From: UBA8529 sp964390565
GTDB taxonomy: Bacteria; Bacteroidota; Bacteroidia; Bacteroidales; Tenuifilaceae
Length of the DNA: 64,000 nt
Assembly (NCBI GenBank): GCA_964390565.1
Contig: CAYMII010000015.1
Coordinates: 1 to 64,000 of the forward strand
Direction of reading: 5' to 3'
Part shown: in pieces, positions 28,199 to 35,897 of the stretch
Numbering within the stretch: the first letter of the stretch is position 1
Layout: every line of letters begins with the position of its first letter
The notes under the pieces: generated by a model
Databases searched by the model: none
Seen by the model: only the letters and a program-made list of their open reading frames with translations
What the model was told of the DNA's origin: nothing
Program-made: the position numbers and the translations under genes

Positions 28199-29830
28199 TT
28201 AATTCTCAACAGTCGATTTTATTTCAACCTTATCAACTACCCTGCAAACAGGGTAAGGATTATAGGTTCTGCTCCACTGTGGAACAAGATATTTATCGAA
28301 AAAATTCCAAAATAGAAGGCCATCATCAGCCTGAGGTTCCAAAAGATACGAAATCAGATTTCCCAGTTTCTGTGAGGTTCTGATGATGTAAGCTCCATTT
28401 GCAAACTCTTTGGTTTCTTTAACAAATTTACCCTTTAGCGTTTCAGTATAATGGCCTTGGTTTAACCTTGGCGAAGGTTTCAACTCTTCAATTACAAAAC
28501 GTTCAACTTCCAACGAAGTTGTATTATCCAACCTTTCAACGCTAATACCATGAACCTTAAGGAGAGAGATAATTGCAGGATCATGAATTGATAAAACGTA
28601 AGCAAAAGGAGACTTTACGCTTTTAGTTGCAAAGTAGTCGGCTATATAATCGACAGTTACATCAATACGTCTATCGCTTTTTTTATAACGCTCCCATTCA
28701 TTATCGGCTACAACCTTATCAGCTTCGTAGGATTGAATGGTTACTTTATTCGGAGTGGGTCTTCCCTCGTATTTAATGGCAAAAGAATCGACAGCAGAAG
28801 GATTTAACCCTTTGGCAATAGTTTTTGCATCAGCATCTTTAACCATCTTTTTAATATCTGCGTAATTCGCCGATGAATAGTCCATCAAAGAGTGTATTAA
28901 GTAATAGCAACCCAAAACCCTCGATTTAAAATCTGCATAAACGTAATTCTCATTTAGGATTGATAAGCGATTACGAACGCCCATATAGTTTGTAAAATAT
29001 CGAGGCTCGGCAGCATACGATATCCAACCCTTGCTATAATCGCCCATATCAACAAACTCACCATAAAAACAGTTCTCAACTTTATATTTTTCAAGAAGTG
29101 TCTTAGACACAGATGGCATCATCTTATCGCGCATATAGTTGATAAGAAACCTATCGCCATTTGGGTTCATCATCCAAGTGAAAGTAGTTGGCTCAACATG
29201 GTATGCACCATTTGTGGTATGGCAATCCATAATTACCTCAGGATCCCATCTGTTAATCACATTCGTAATAACACCACGCATCTCGGGGGACTCGAGTTTC
29301 ATCCCATCGCGGTTTAAATCGAGCATTTGAGCATTATACCTTACTCCTACTCCATTCTTAGGACCGTTCTGATTCGTCCTATTCTTTGTACTATATCGCT
29401 CGTTACCATCGGCATTAAGATTAGGACAAACAAGAAGAATGGTGTTTTTTAAAATCTCGGGGTTTTTATCTTTCAATAAATCTCGTACATACATCAGCGA
29501 TGCCTCTTTCCCTTCAACCTCACCGGGGTGAATATTTGCTTGGATATAAACCAAAACACGTTTATCGTTAACCAAATCCTTAGGCGATTTCGGCATTGGG
29601 TTTGCAACAATTAAAAGTGGAATATCACGTCCTTCGATAGTCTTTGCAATGTTTTCAACAGCAACAAACTTCGATTCTATTTTTAGCTGATTAACAAAGT
29701 TGATTACATCATTATAAGTTGATGTTGACTCGTAGTTAGTCTTCTCGGCTAATGTTTGGAGTTCCGCTTGAGCATATGTATTGGTCAATGCAAAAACTGA
29801 TATTAGGCTTAGTAGAAAGTTTCTAATCAT
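28199..29830 (-). CDS. M14 family zinc carboxypeptidase
   Basis: 543-residue exported metallopeptidase with a signal peptide (LTNTYAQA, cleavage after about residue 21). The zinc ligands of the M14 fold are visible as HPGEVEGKE near 95 (HxxE) and MDCHTTNG near 198. The C-terminal 200 residues form an extra domain of unknown role. It converges on the S9 peptidase, sharing one terminator, so the pair may act in peptide scavenging in the envelope. Confidence 0.88.
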   Translation of the reverse strand: MIRNFLLSLISVFALTNTYAQAELQTLAEKTNYESTSTYNDVINFVNQLKIESKFVAVENIAKTIEGRDIPLLIVANPMPKSPKDLVNDKRVLVYIQANIHPGEVEGKEASLMYVRDLLKDKNPEILKNTILLVCPNLNADGNERYSTKNRTNQNGPKNGVGVRYNAQMLDLNRDGMKLESPEMRGVITNVINRWDPEVIMDCHTTNGAYHVEPTTFTWMMNPNGDRFLINYMRDKMMPSVSKTLLEKYKVENCFYGEFVDMGDYSKGWISYAAEPRYFTNYMGVRNRLSILNENYVYADFKSRVLGCYYLIHSLMDYSSANYADIKKMVKDADAKTIAKGLNPSAVDSFAIKYEGRPTPNKVTIQSYEADKVVADNEWERYKKSDRRIDVTVDYIADYFATKSVKSPFAYVLSIHDPAIISLLKVHGISVERLDNTTSLEVERFVIEELKPSPRLNQGHYTETLKGKFVKETKEFANGAYIIRTSQKLGNLISYLLEPQADDGLLFWNFFDKYLVPQWSRTYNPYPVCRVVDKVEIKSTVEN

Positions 29831-29962
29831 ATTTTAGGATTTTAGTATTCGTTTTGACTCAATAAAGTTAAAATAGATTAACTGATAATCGATGAATTTG
29901 TTTACCCTTTTAAAGAAGAAGATAGCAGCCAAATTTTTACACTACAGACTACAATTAACTCA

Positions 29963-29997
29963 AAATTAACACCAAACACGAAATACTAAACACTAAC
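29963..29997. repeat. ACACTAAAC-type degenerate repeat
   Basis: Short-period words (AACACCAAACACG, AATACTAAACACTAAC) upstream of the mnmA promoter. Single copy in this window. Confidence 0.4.
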
Positions 29998-30007
29998 ATT
30001 TTATTAC

Positions 30008-30015
30008 TAAATTTG
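30008..30015 (+). promoter_or_regulatory. TAnnTTTG -7 box for mnmA
   Basis: TAAATTTG, a full consensus match, 17 bases before the mnmA ATG. No clear -33 TTG. Confidence 0.55.
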
Positions 30016-30032
30016 CAGCCTCAAATTAGGTT

Positions 30033-31208
30033 ATGAAGCGAGTTGTTGTAGGATTATCGGGAGGTGTAGATTCAAGCGTTGCCGCATATCTGCTCAAAGA
30101 GCAGGGTTATGAGGTAATTGGCATGTTCATGAAGAACTGGCACGATACTGTTGGCGTTCTTCAGGGCGATTGCCCATTCGATGATGACCGCAACTTTGCC
30201 GAAATGGTGGCTCGTAAGCTTAAAATTCCTTTTGAGTACGTTGACTTAAGCGATGAATATCGCAAGCGCGTGGTCGATTACATGTTCGACGAGTACGAAA
30301 AGGGACGAACTCCCAACCCCGATGTACTTTGTAATCGCGAAATAAAGTTTGATGCCTTTATGAAGGCAGCATTAGCCCTCGGTGCCGATTACGTGGCAAC
30401 TGGTCACTATTGCAGAAAGGAAGAAACGGTTGTTGATGGGAAAACCTATTACAGGCTGCTTGCCGGGCTTGACCCAAACAAGGATCAAAGCTATTTTCTT
30501 TGCCAACTGAGTCAACAACAACTTGAGAAAGCGCTTTTCCCAATCGGCCATTTACATAAGCCCGAAGTACGAAGAATTGCATCGGAACTTAGCCTAGCTA
30601 GTGCCGATAGAAAAGATTCTCAAGGCATATGCTTTGTTGGCAAAGTTGATTTACCAGTATTTCTTCAGCAAAAGCTTAAATCGGTTAAAGGCGATATCAT
30701 CGAAATTCCAAAGGAGTTCTACAATACAACTAATCCTATTGCTGAAAATGATCTTGTTGCGCTTTCGAAGCCTATAATCTATAAATCATCCGATGGGAAA
30801 GTGATAGGACCACATCAAGGGGCAAACTTCTTTACCATTGGTCAACGAAAAGGCCTAAATATTGGCGGCAAAGCAGAGCCCATGTTTGTAATATCTACAG
30901 ATATTGAGAAAAACATAGTTTATGCTGGTATGGGACAGGAACATCCAGGGCTATTCAGAAAAGGCTTGTTCATTAATGCTCCCGAAGTGCATTGGGTTAG
31001 GCCAGATAGAGTTATGAAATCGGGCGAAAGCATCGATATGCTTTTAAGAATTAGATACCGTCAGCCTTTGCAAAAGGCAACTATCCATTTCCGCGATAAC
31101 GGAATTTATATCATCTTCAAAACCCCACAAAGAGGAATTACTGCAGGTCAATTTGCTGCTTGGTACGATGATGATGAGCTGATTGGTTCAGGTGTAATAT
31201 CAGAATAG
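30033..31208 (+). CDS. mnmA: tRNA-specific 2-thiouridylase MnmA
   Basis: Puts the 2-thio group on wobble uridine 34 of tRNA Lys, Glu and Gln. 391 residues. The PP-loop is GLSGGVDSS at 7-15; the catalytic cysteine pair is Cys100 in NPDVLCNREIKF and Cys200 in DSQGICFVGK; the nucleotide-binding ATGHYC follows the first. The C-terminal barrel with RYRQP is complete. A repeat begins on the base after its stop codon. Confidence 0.96.
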   Translation: MKRVVVGLSGGVDSSVAAYLLKEQGYEVIGMFMKNWHDTVGVLQGDCPFDDDRNFAEMVARKLKIPFEYVDLSDEYRKRVVDYMFDEYEKGRTPNPDVLCNREIKFDAFMKAALALGADYVATGHYCRKEETVVDGKTYYRLLAGLDPNKDQSYFLCQLSQQQLEKALFPIGHLHKPEVRRIASELSLASADRKDSQGICFVGKVDLPVFLQQKLKSVKGDIIEIPKEFYNTTNPIAENDLVALSKPIIYKSSDGKVIGPHQGANFFTIGQRKGLNIGGKAEPMFVISTDIEKNIVYAGMGQEHPGLFRKGLFINAPEVHWVRPDRVMKSGESIDMLLRIRYRQPLQKATIHFRDNGIYIIFKTPQRGITAGQFAAWYDDDELIGSGVISE

Positions 31209-31236
31209 TTGACCGTTGTTAGTTAACAGTTGACAG
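31209..31236 (+). repeat. TTGACAG-type intergenic repeat, copy 3
   Basis: 28 bases starting directly after the mnmA stop; 25 of 28 identical to the copy at 18251-18278. Confidence 0.65.
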
Positions 31237-31249
31237 ACAATAGTATTCG

Positions 31250-31280
31250 CTTGTCACTGGTCACTTGTCACTGGTCACTT
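31250..31280 (-). repeat. GTGACAAGTGAC-type repeat, copy 1 (enters coding sequence)
   Basis: On the minus strand AAAGTGACCAGTGACAAG and its continuation form a 7-8 base periodic repeat. It overlaps the 3' end of the nucleotidyltransferase gene and encodes its last residues KVTSDK and the stop codon. Confidence 0.7.
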
Positions 31281-31998
31281 TCTTCATAAGATATTCCTCT
31301 GCCATAGCAATACTCTGAGGTTTACCAACATCAAGAACAAAATTATTGCCTACATCGTAGCCCTTTATTTTATTCCTACAGCAAAGGCTTAGGTATGCAT
31401 CTACAATAGAGAATGGGCCCTTTGAAGTAATGAGATTGAATATTGATGGGCTAATAATATGAATCCCTGAAAAAGCATATGCATCGAGGTGTTCGCGCGA
31501 TGTATCGGGTACAATTTTCTTACCTGTTAGGTTGTTCTGCCAACCCGAGAGGTTCATATTCGAATCGAACAGAAATACCCTTGATGATTCCCTTTTGCCT
31601 ATGGCAAGCGTTGCAATTGCTTCAGATTGTTTATGACTATTATAGAGCAATCTCAAATCGATATCAGTGATAATATCCACATTGTGAACTAAAAATGGAT
31701 CATCACCATCGAGAAACTCTGCTGCTTTTAGGATTCCACCACCTGTATCCATCAACCTATTCGACTCATCAGAGATATGAATCTTAACTCCAAAATCTTT
31801 ACTTTTCAAAAACTCAATAATCATCGATGAGAAATGATGCGTATTTACGACAATCTCATCGAAACCATTCTCAGCCAATTTAAGAATTGTGTACTCTAAC
31901 AGGGTTATATCTCCAATTTTAACAAGCGCCTTGGGTCTATCATCGGTTAATGGTTTTAACCGAGTACCCAAACCAGCAGCCAATATCATCGCTTTCAT
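31261..31998 (-). CDS. Sugar nucleotidyltransferase, MurU-like
   Basis: 245-residue NTP_transferase enzyme that would join NTP and a sugar 1-phosphate. The nucleotide-binding signature AAGLGTRLKPLTDDRPKAL is at about 6-24, and the metal-site aspartate lies in VHNVDIITD near 105-113. Its length and neighbours suggest MurU, which makes UDP-MurNAc from MurNAc-1-phosphate; mannose- or glucose-1-phosphate specificity cannot be excluded. It is the last gene of a minus-strand cluster with an aminosugar-kinase-like/RapZ fusion. Its C-terminal tail and stop codon are encoded by an intergenic repeat. Confidence 0.85.
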   Translation of the reverse strand: MKAMILAAGLGTRLKPLTDDRPKALVKIGDITLLEYTILKLAENGFDEIVVNTHHFSSMIIEFLKSKDFGVKIHISDESNRLMDTGGGILKAAEFLDGDDPFLVHNVDIITDIDLRLLYNSHKQSEAIATLAIGKRESSRVFLFDSNMNLSGWQNNLTGKKIVPDTSREHLDAYAFSGIHIISPSIFNLITSKGPFSIVDAYLSLCCRNKIKGYDVGNNFVLDVGKPQSIAMAEEYLMKKVTSDK

Positions 31999-32007
31999 AG
32001 AGTATCG

Positions 32008-32142
32008 CTATTTATTCTTAATCGGTTTACAAAGTTTTTTTTCTTTATTAGATGTACTACCACACTTCTTACATTGATAAGTAGGATCCTCTTTCTTGAG
32101 TTCTTTCTTATCCTCTTTTTTCTTTTCGCACATCTTGCTCAT
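32008..32142 (-). CDS. 44-residue Lys-rich zinc-ribbon-like protein
   Basis: A short ORF (ATG at 32140-32142, TAG at 32008-32010). The product has a highly charged N-terminus (MSKMCEKKKEDKKE), a CxxC knuckle (YQCKKCGST) and a further Cys in KKLCKPIK, suggesting a single metal-binding knuckle. It fits between panE and the nucleotidyltransferase, ending 9 bases before the latter's start, with the same orientation. Function unknown. The codon pattern, position and spacing support a real gene. Confidence 0.7.
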   Translation of the reverse strand: MSKMCEKKKEDKKELKKEDPTYQCKKCGSTSNKEKKLCKPIKNK

Positions 32143-32176
32143 GGGTAATATGATTTAATGTTTATTCATTTTTTTT

Positions 32177-32203
32177 ACCGCTGAGCCGCAGAGAGCGCAG
32201 AGG
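32177..32203. repeat. CGCAGAGAG-type degenerate repeat
   Basis: GC-rich words CCGCTGAG, CCGCAGAGAG, CGCAGAGG with an 8-9 base period in an otherwise AT-rich spacer, just past the panE stop. Similar CGCAGAG strings are common in intergenic DNA of several phyla. Confidence 0.5.
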
Positions 32204-32212
32204 ATTTAATTA

Positions 32213-33145
32213 CTATTCCACTAATTTCTGCCGTGCCTTCCTCTCCATTGGAAGAATACAGCTATAAACAAATCGATTTACAGGAACATATACATTATAT
32301 TTAGCAGCAATTCGAACTACAGCGCCATTCTGATATTCGATTTCGGATGGCTTTCCCTCCCAAACATCGCGCGTAAGCGACGAAGTTGTATCGTAGGGAA
32401 GAGCATCGATGGCAGCAACTGATTTATCTACAAAATCACACTCAATCTTAACCCCTACCTTTTGGGATAAAAGGAAAATCTCAGTTAACAAATCAACCAT
32501 CATTCTTCGAGTCTCAGAGAGTTCCCTTAACTCACCATAGTTGGTTTTTGTGATAGCAAGTAAGCCGCTAACGCAAATACCAATAAACTTTTTCCACAAT
32601 TCGGATTGGATATCATCTGTAACCTTAGCATTAATACTTGCTTTATCAAAGACCTCTTTAAGTTTAGTAACCCTCTCGGAGATTGAATTATCTAGCTCGC
32701 CAAAAACAATAATTGGGTTAATCCCAAAATGATTGATAACGCCGGGCGATTCAATTTTGCTGATAATCCGGCATAATCCACCAATAATGTGCTTAGGATC
32801 TATTTCTGTTTGCAATTCATCAGCAGTTTGTACCCCATTCTGCAAAGGAAGAATGATAGAGTTTTCGTGCAATATCGATTTTAATTCACTTCCGATATCC
32901 TTAACCTGCCATGCCTTAAGGCATAGAATTACTAAATCGCACTTACCTATCTTTTCGATACTATCCGTTGCGTTAACGCGTTCAACATGAAAATCGCCGT
33001 TGATGCTTTTTACAGATAACCCGTTCTCCTTTAGAGCCGCTAACTGCTTTCCACGTGCCAAAAAGGTTACATCGTAACCTGCTTTAGCAAGTTTACCGCC
33101 AAAGTATCCACCAATTCCACCAGTGCCTATAATTGCAATCTTCAT
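32213..33145 (-). CDS. panE: 2-dehydropantoate 2-reductase
   Basis: NADPH-dependent ketopantoate reductase fold, 310 residues. The Rossmann motif IGTGGIGGYFGG is at residues 5-16 and the C-terminal catalytic-lysine helix is ELWKKFIGICVSG near 185. It is a step of pantothenate synthesis, although many paralogues act on other 2-keto acids. It starts two bases after the stop of the kinase/RapZ fusion, which indicates strong coupling; why a pantothenate gene sits in a cell-wall-sugar cluster is unclear. Confidence 0.88.
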   Translation of the reverse strand: MKIAIIGTGGIGGYFGGKLAKAGYDVTFLARGKQLAALKENGLSVKSINGDFHVERVNATDSIEKIGKCDLVILCLKAWQVKDIGSELKSILHENSIILPLQNGVQTADELQTEIDPKHIIGGLCRIISKIESPGVINHFGINPIIVFGELDNSISERVTKLKEVFDKASINAKVTDDIQSELWKKFIGICVSGLLAITKTNYGELRELSETRRMMVDLLTEIFLLSQKVGVKIECDFVDKSVAAIDALPYDTTSSLTRDVWEGKPSEIEYQNGAVVRIAAKYNVYVPVNRFVYSCILPMERKARQKLVE

Positions 33146-33147
33146 TA

Positions 33148-34584
33148 TTATGATAACTCGCGATGAGTAACGTTTATTTTAACATTTTGCAAGCAATCGA
33201 GCATTTTGGCCAGCCTATCGGCGCAATATACCGAGCGATGTTGACCTCCGGTACAGCCAAAGCCTACAGATAGATACTTAAACCCACGTTCGATATAATT
33301 GTTTGCAGCAGCAAAAACTAATTCAAAGGCTCTACTCATAAAAAGATCAACCTCTTCCCTTTCGTTTAGGTATTGTGCAACTGGCTCATCAATCCCAGTA
33401 AGGGTTTTGAACTTTAGTAATCTCCCTGGGTTTTGAAGCGAGCGACAATCAAAAATAAAACCTCCGCCATGCTCAGGGTTCACATCTGGGTAGCCGTTTT
33501 TCAACGAAAAACTTGAAATATCGATAGTCAAACCATTAAATGCAGGCGTTTCTACGAACTTTAATTCAACTATCTTAGTCACATCTTTTAATACTCCAAC
33601 TAAATAGTTAATCTTGATATCAGGGAAATTGGCATTTAGCAGCTGGTTAAGATTCTTTATCGCAGGAGGAATGCTCTGTACAAAATGGGTTTTACCCTCG
33701 AAATATCCACGATAGCCATACGCACCAAGCGTTTGGATTATTCTGAAAAGCACAAATGCTGGGAAACGCTCTTTCAGCAGGGCTTTATCTATTTGCTTAG
33801 CATTACCTAAAAAGTCAAGATAATGCTCAAAAAGAATATCTCTTTGCTTTTGAGGAATTGCTGCCTTAGCCTGATAAATAAAAGATGCCACATCGTACAA
33901 GCATGGTCCTCTCCTACCTCCCTGATAATCGATAAAGTACAGTTCATCATCCTTTACCATCACGTTTCGCGATTGGAAATCGCGATACTGGAAGTAGCTC
34001 ATATCATCATCAAGAAGGTAGTTGGCAAAGGATTCAAAATCATCTTCCAACTTCTCCTCATCGAAAATTGCCCCAACGGGCTTAAGGAATGAGTATTTAA
34101 AGTAGTTAAAATCCCACATCACCGACCTGCGGTCGAATACCTGTTTGGGATAGCAAACGCTATAATCAAACCCTTCATTCCCTTGAATTTGAATTTTCAC
34201 CAAATGCTCTAACGATGATTTAAAGTAACCCATCATCTTTTCATTATAGTCGCTATCAAATATATGACATGAGAGCATCGAATAAAGAGTAGAATCACCT
34301 AAATCCGATATAAGGTAATATTGTTGATTGGCTGTTACAGCCAAAAGTGCAGGCACATTTATACCCTTTGAAGCAAAATGTTTGGTAATAGCAAAAAAAG
34401 TTTGATTCTCCTTAACATCAGCATTATAAGCACCGATGAAGTTATTACCATCACCTACAATTCTGAAATAAATCCGATTAGAACCAGATTTTGGCAGAAC
34501 ATTAATAGATATGGGCTCTAGCTTAAAATGCTCTTTAAACAGCGATGTAAGCGCTTGAATATGTTCGTTATGTTTTACTATCAT
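33148..34584 (-). CDS. Aminoglycoside-phosphotransferase-type sugar kinase fused to RapZ C-terminal domain
   Basis: 478 residues, two domains. Residues 1-330 are an APH-fold kinase with catalytic loop YRDFQSRN at 200-207 and the metal segment DYQGG at 219-223, closest in style to AmgK anomeric MurNAc/GlcNAc kinases; the usual His before Arg-Asp is Tyr. Residues about 350-478 match the C-terminal domain of RapZ, with GCTGGQHRSVY at 443-453 and HRELS at the end. The RapZ P-loop half is absent. In E. coli the RapZ C-terminal domain binds glucosamine-6-phosphate and RNA, so this may be an aminosugar kinase carrying its own sensor. Coupled to panE. Confidence 0.88.
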   Translation of the reverse strand: MIVKHNEHIQALTSLFKEHFKLEPISINVLPKSGSNRIYFRIVGDGNNFIGAYNADVKENQTFFAITKHFASKGINVPALLAVTANQQYYLISDLGDSTLYSMLSCHIFDSDYNEKMMGYFKSSLEHLVKIQIQGNEGFDYSVCYPKQVFDRRSVMWDFNYFKYSFLKPVGAIFDEEKLEDDFESFANYLLDDDMSYFQYRDFQSRNVMVKDDELYFIDYQGGRRGPCLYDVASFIYQAKAAIPQKQRDILFEHYLDFLGNAKQIDKALLKERFPAFVLFRIIQTLGAYGYRGYFEGKTHFVQSIPPAIKNLNQLLNANFPDIKINYLVGVLKDVTKIVELKFVETPAFNGLTIDISSFSLKNGYPDVNPEHGGGFIFDCRSLQNPGRLLKFKTLTGIDEPVAQYLNEREEVDLFMSRAFELVFAAANNYIERGFKYLSVGFGCTGGQHRSVYCADRLAKMLDCLQNVKINVTHRELS

Positions 34585-34593
34585 TGGTACAAG

Positions 34594-35271
34594 TTAGCTA
34601 AAAAAGTAGACAAGTGGAACAATGTATATCAGTGCAGTTATAAAATCGATTACATATATCTTCTTAATATCCAAAAGATTAATTGCCATTCCAATTAACA
34701 AAATTCCTCCAACTGCTGAAAGTTCGTTAATTATTACCTCACTAAACGATCCGCCAACCCATTTGGCAAGCAATGTGAGTAAACCTTGGTAAATCAAAAT
34801 GGGCAAAGCTGAAAAAATCACACCAACCCCTAATGACGATGCAAGAGCCATGGAAGCAATGCCATCCATCAAACTTTTAATAAGAAGCAATTTAGGCTCA
34901 TTGCCAATTCCCTCCTCAATTGAACCAAGAATAGCAACTGGTCCCATGCAAAATAGCAACGAAGCGACGATAAACCCTTCGGTAAACCTATCGCCTTTTA
35001 GGTTGAACCGACTTTTGATTGATTCGCCAAGTCTATCGGTTTTATCCTGAAGATTTAATATAGAACCTGTTAATGCACCTAAAATCAAGCTAAAAGCAAT
35101 AAGAATTGCATTTTGGGTTTTCAAACCCATCATAATGCCTAAGTAAAGCGTAAATAGTCCAAAAACTTGAAATAGTAAATCGATAACCCGTTGGGGTAAT
35201 ACAGACTTGAATTTCACACCTATAGCACCGCCAACTATTATCGCCCCAAAGTTTACAAGAGTTCCCAGCAT
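34594..35271 (-). CDS. DUF554 family membrane protein
   Basis: 225-residue integral membrane protein with six or seven hydrophobic segments and the conserved N-terminus GTLVNFGAIIVGGAIG. DUF554 proteins (YdfK-like) are putative transporters with unknown substrate. It is the first gene of the minus-strand cluster, nine bases before the kinase/RapZ fusion. A TAGGTTTG promoter box lies 12 bases upstream. Confidence 0.88.
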   Translation of the reverse strand: MLGTLVNFGAIIVGGAIGVKFKSVLPQRVIDLLFQVFGLFTLYLGIMMGLKTQNAILIAFSLILGALTGSILNLQDKTDRLGESIKSRFNLKGDRFTEGFIVASLLFCMGPVAILGSIEEGIGNEPKLLLIKSLMDGIASMALASSLGVGVIFSALPILIYQGLLTLLAKWVGGSFSEVIINELSAVGGILLIGMAINLLDIKKIYVIDFITALIYIVPLVYFFS

Positions 35272-35282
35272 CTTTTTTTCTT

Positions 35283-35290
35283 CAAACCTA
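35283..35290 (-). promoter_or_regulatory. TAnnTTTG -7 box for the DUF554 cluster
   Basis: Minus-strand TAGGTTTG, a full match, 11 bases before the DUF554 ATG, implying a very short 5' leader. Confidence 0.5.
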
Positions 35291-35438
35291 GCAATTTTTA
35301 TCGAGTGGAATTATCATTTTCATCTATATAAGATCAACAATTTATACCTATTTATCTACAAAATATTGCCCTTATGATTATAAAACCTTAAATTTGAATA
35401 AATGATTATACAAAATTTCTCAACAAACAACTTTGACT

Positions 35439-35897
35439 ATGAAGTTTGAATTGATGACCAAGGATGAATGTATCGATTTCATCGAATTCAATATAACTGG
35501 CGATAACGAAAACTACAATAAATGCGATGAAGAATCGCTTTTCCTTAACAGCAGCCTATTCAACATTTTTGCAGGATGTTTTGAGCGAAGCAATCATCTT
35601 TTCGAGTTTTATGGGCAAACAATGTACAACAGCCGTACATTCATTCCTCTAAAAAATGAGTTAAATGACAACTTAGAAAAGCTTGTTGCTATAAATAACT
35701 TTGACGAATTCCAGAAACACCTCTCAAGCATTTTTATGGGTCGCGAGCTGATTAACCATTTCAACCAAAACGATCCCGAATACCAAAAACACTGGCGCAG
35801 CTATATCCGCAGATGGATTCGTATCAACAGGGGCTTAAACAAACTGGTTAATCGTTGTATCGAAGAGGAACTAGTCCTTTGGGTTATAGGGTATTAG
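35439..35897 (+). CDS. Hypothetical protein
   Basis: 152 residues from the ATG at 35439 (TTG two codons earlier rejected). I do not recognise a family. It is soluble, without signal peptide or membrane segment, mostly helical, with an acidic N-terminal half and an Arg-rich helix RSYIRRWIRINRGLNKLVNRC near the C-terminus that could bind nucleic acid. It converges with pdxB, overlapping by 14 bases. Confidence 0.75.
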   Translation: MKFELMTKDECIDFIEFNITGDNENYNKCDEESLFLNSSLFNIFAGCFERSNHLFEFYGQTMYNSRTFIPLKNELNDNLEKLVAINNFDEFQKHLSSIFMGRELINHFNQNDPEYQKHWRSYIRRWIRINRGLNKLVNRCIEEELVLWVIGY

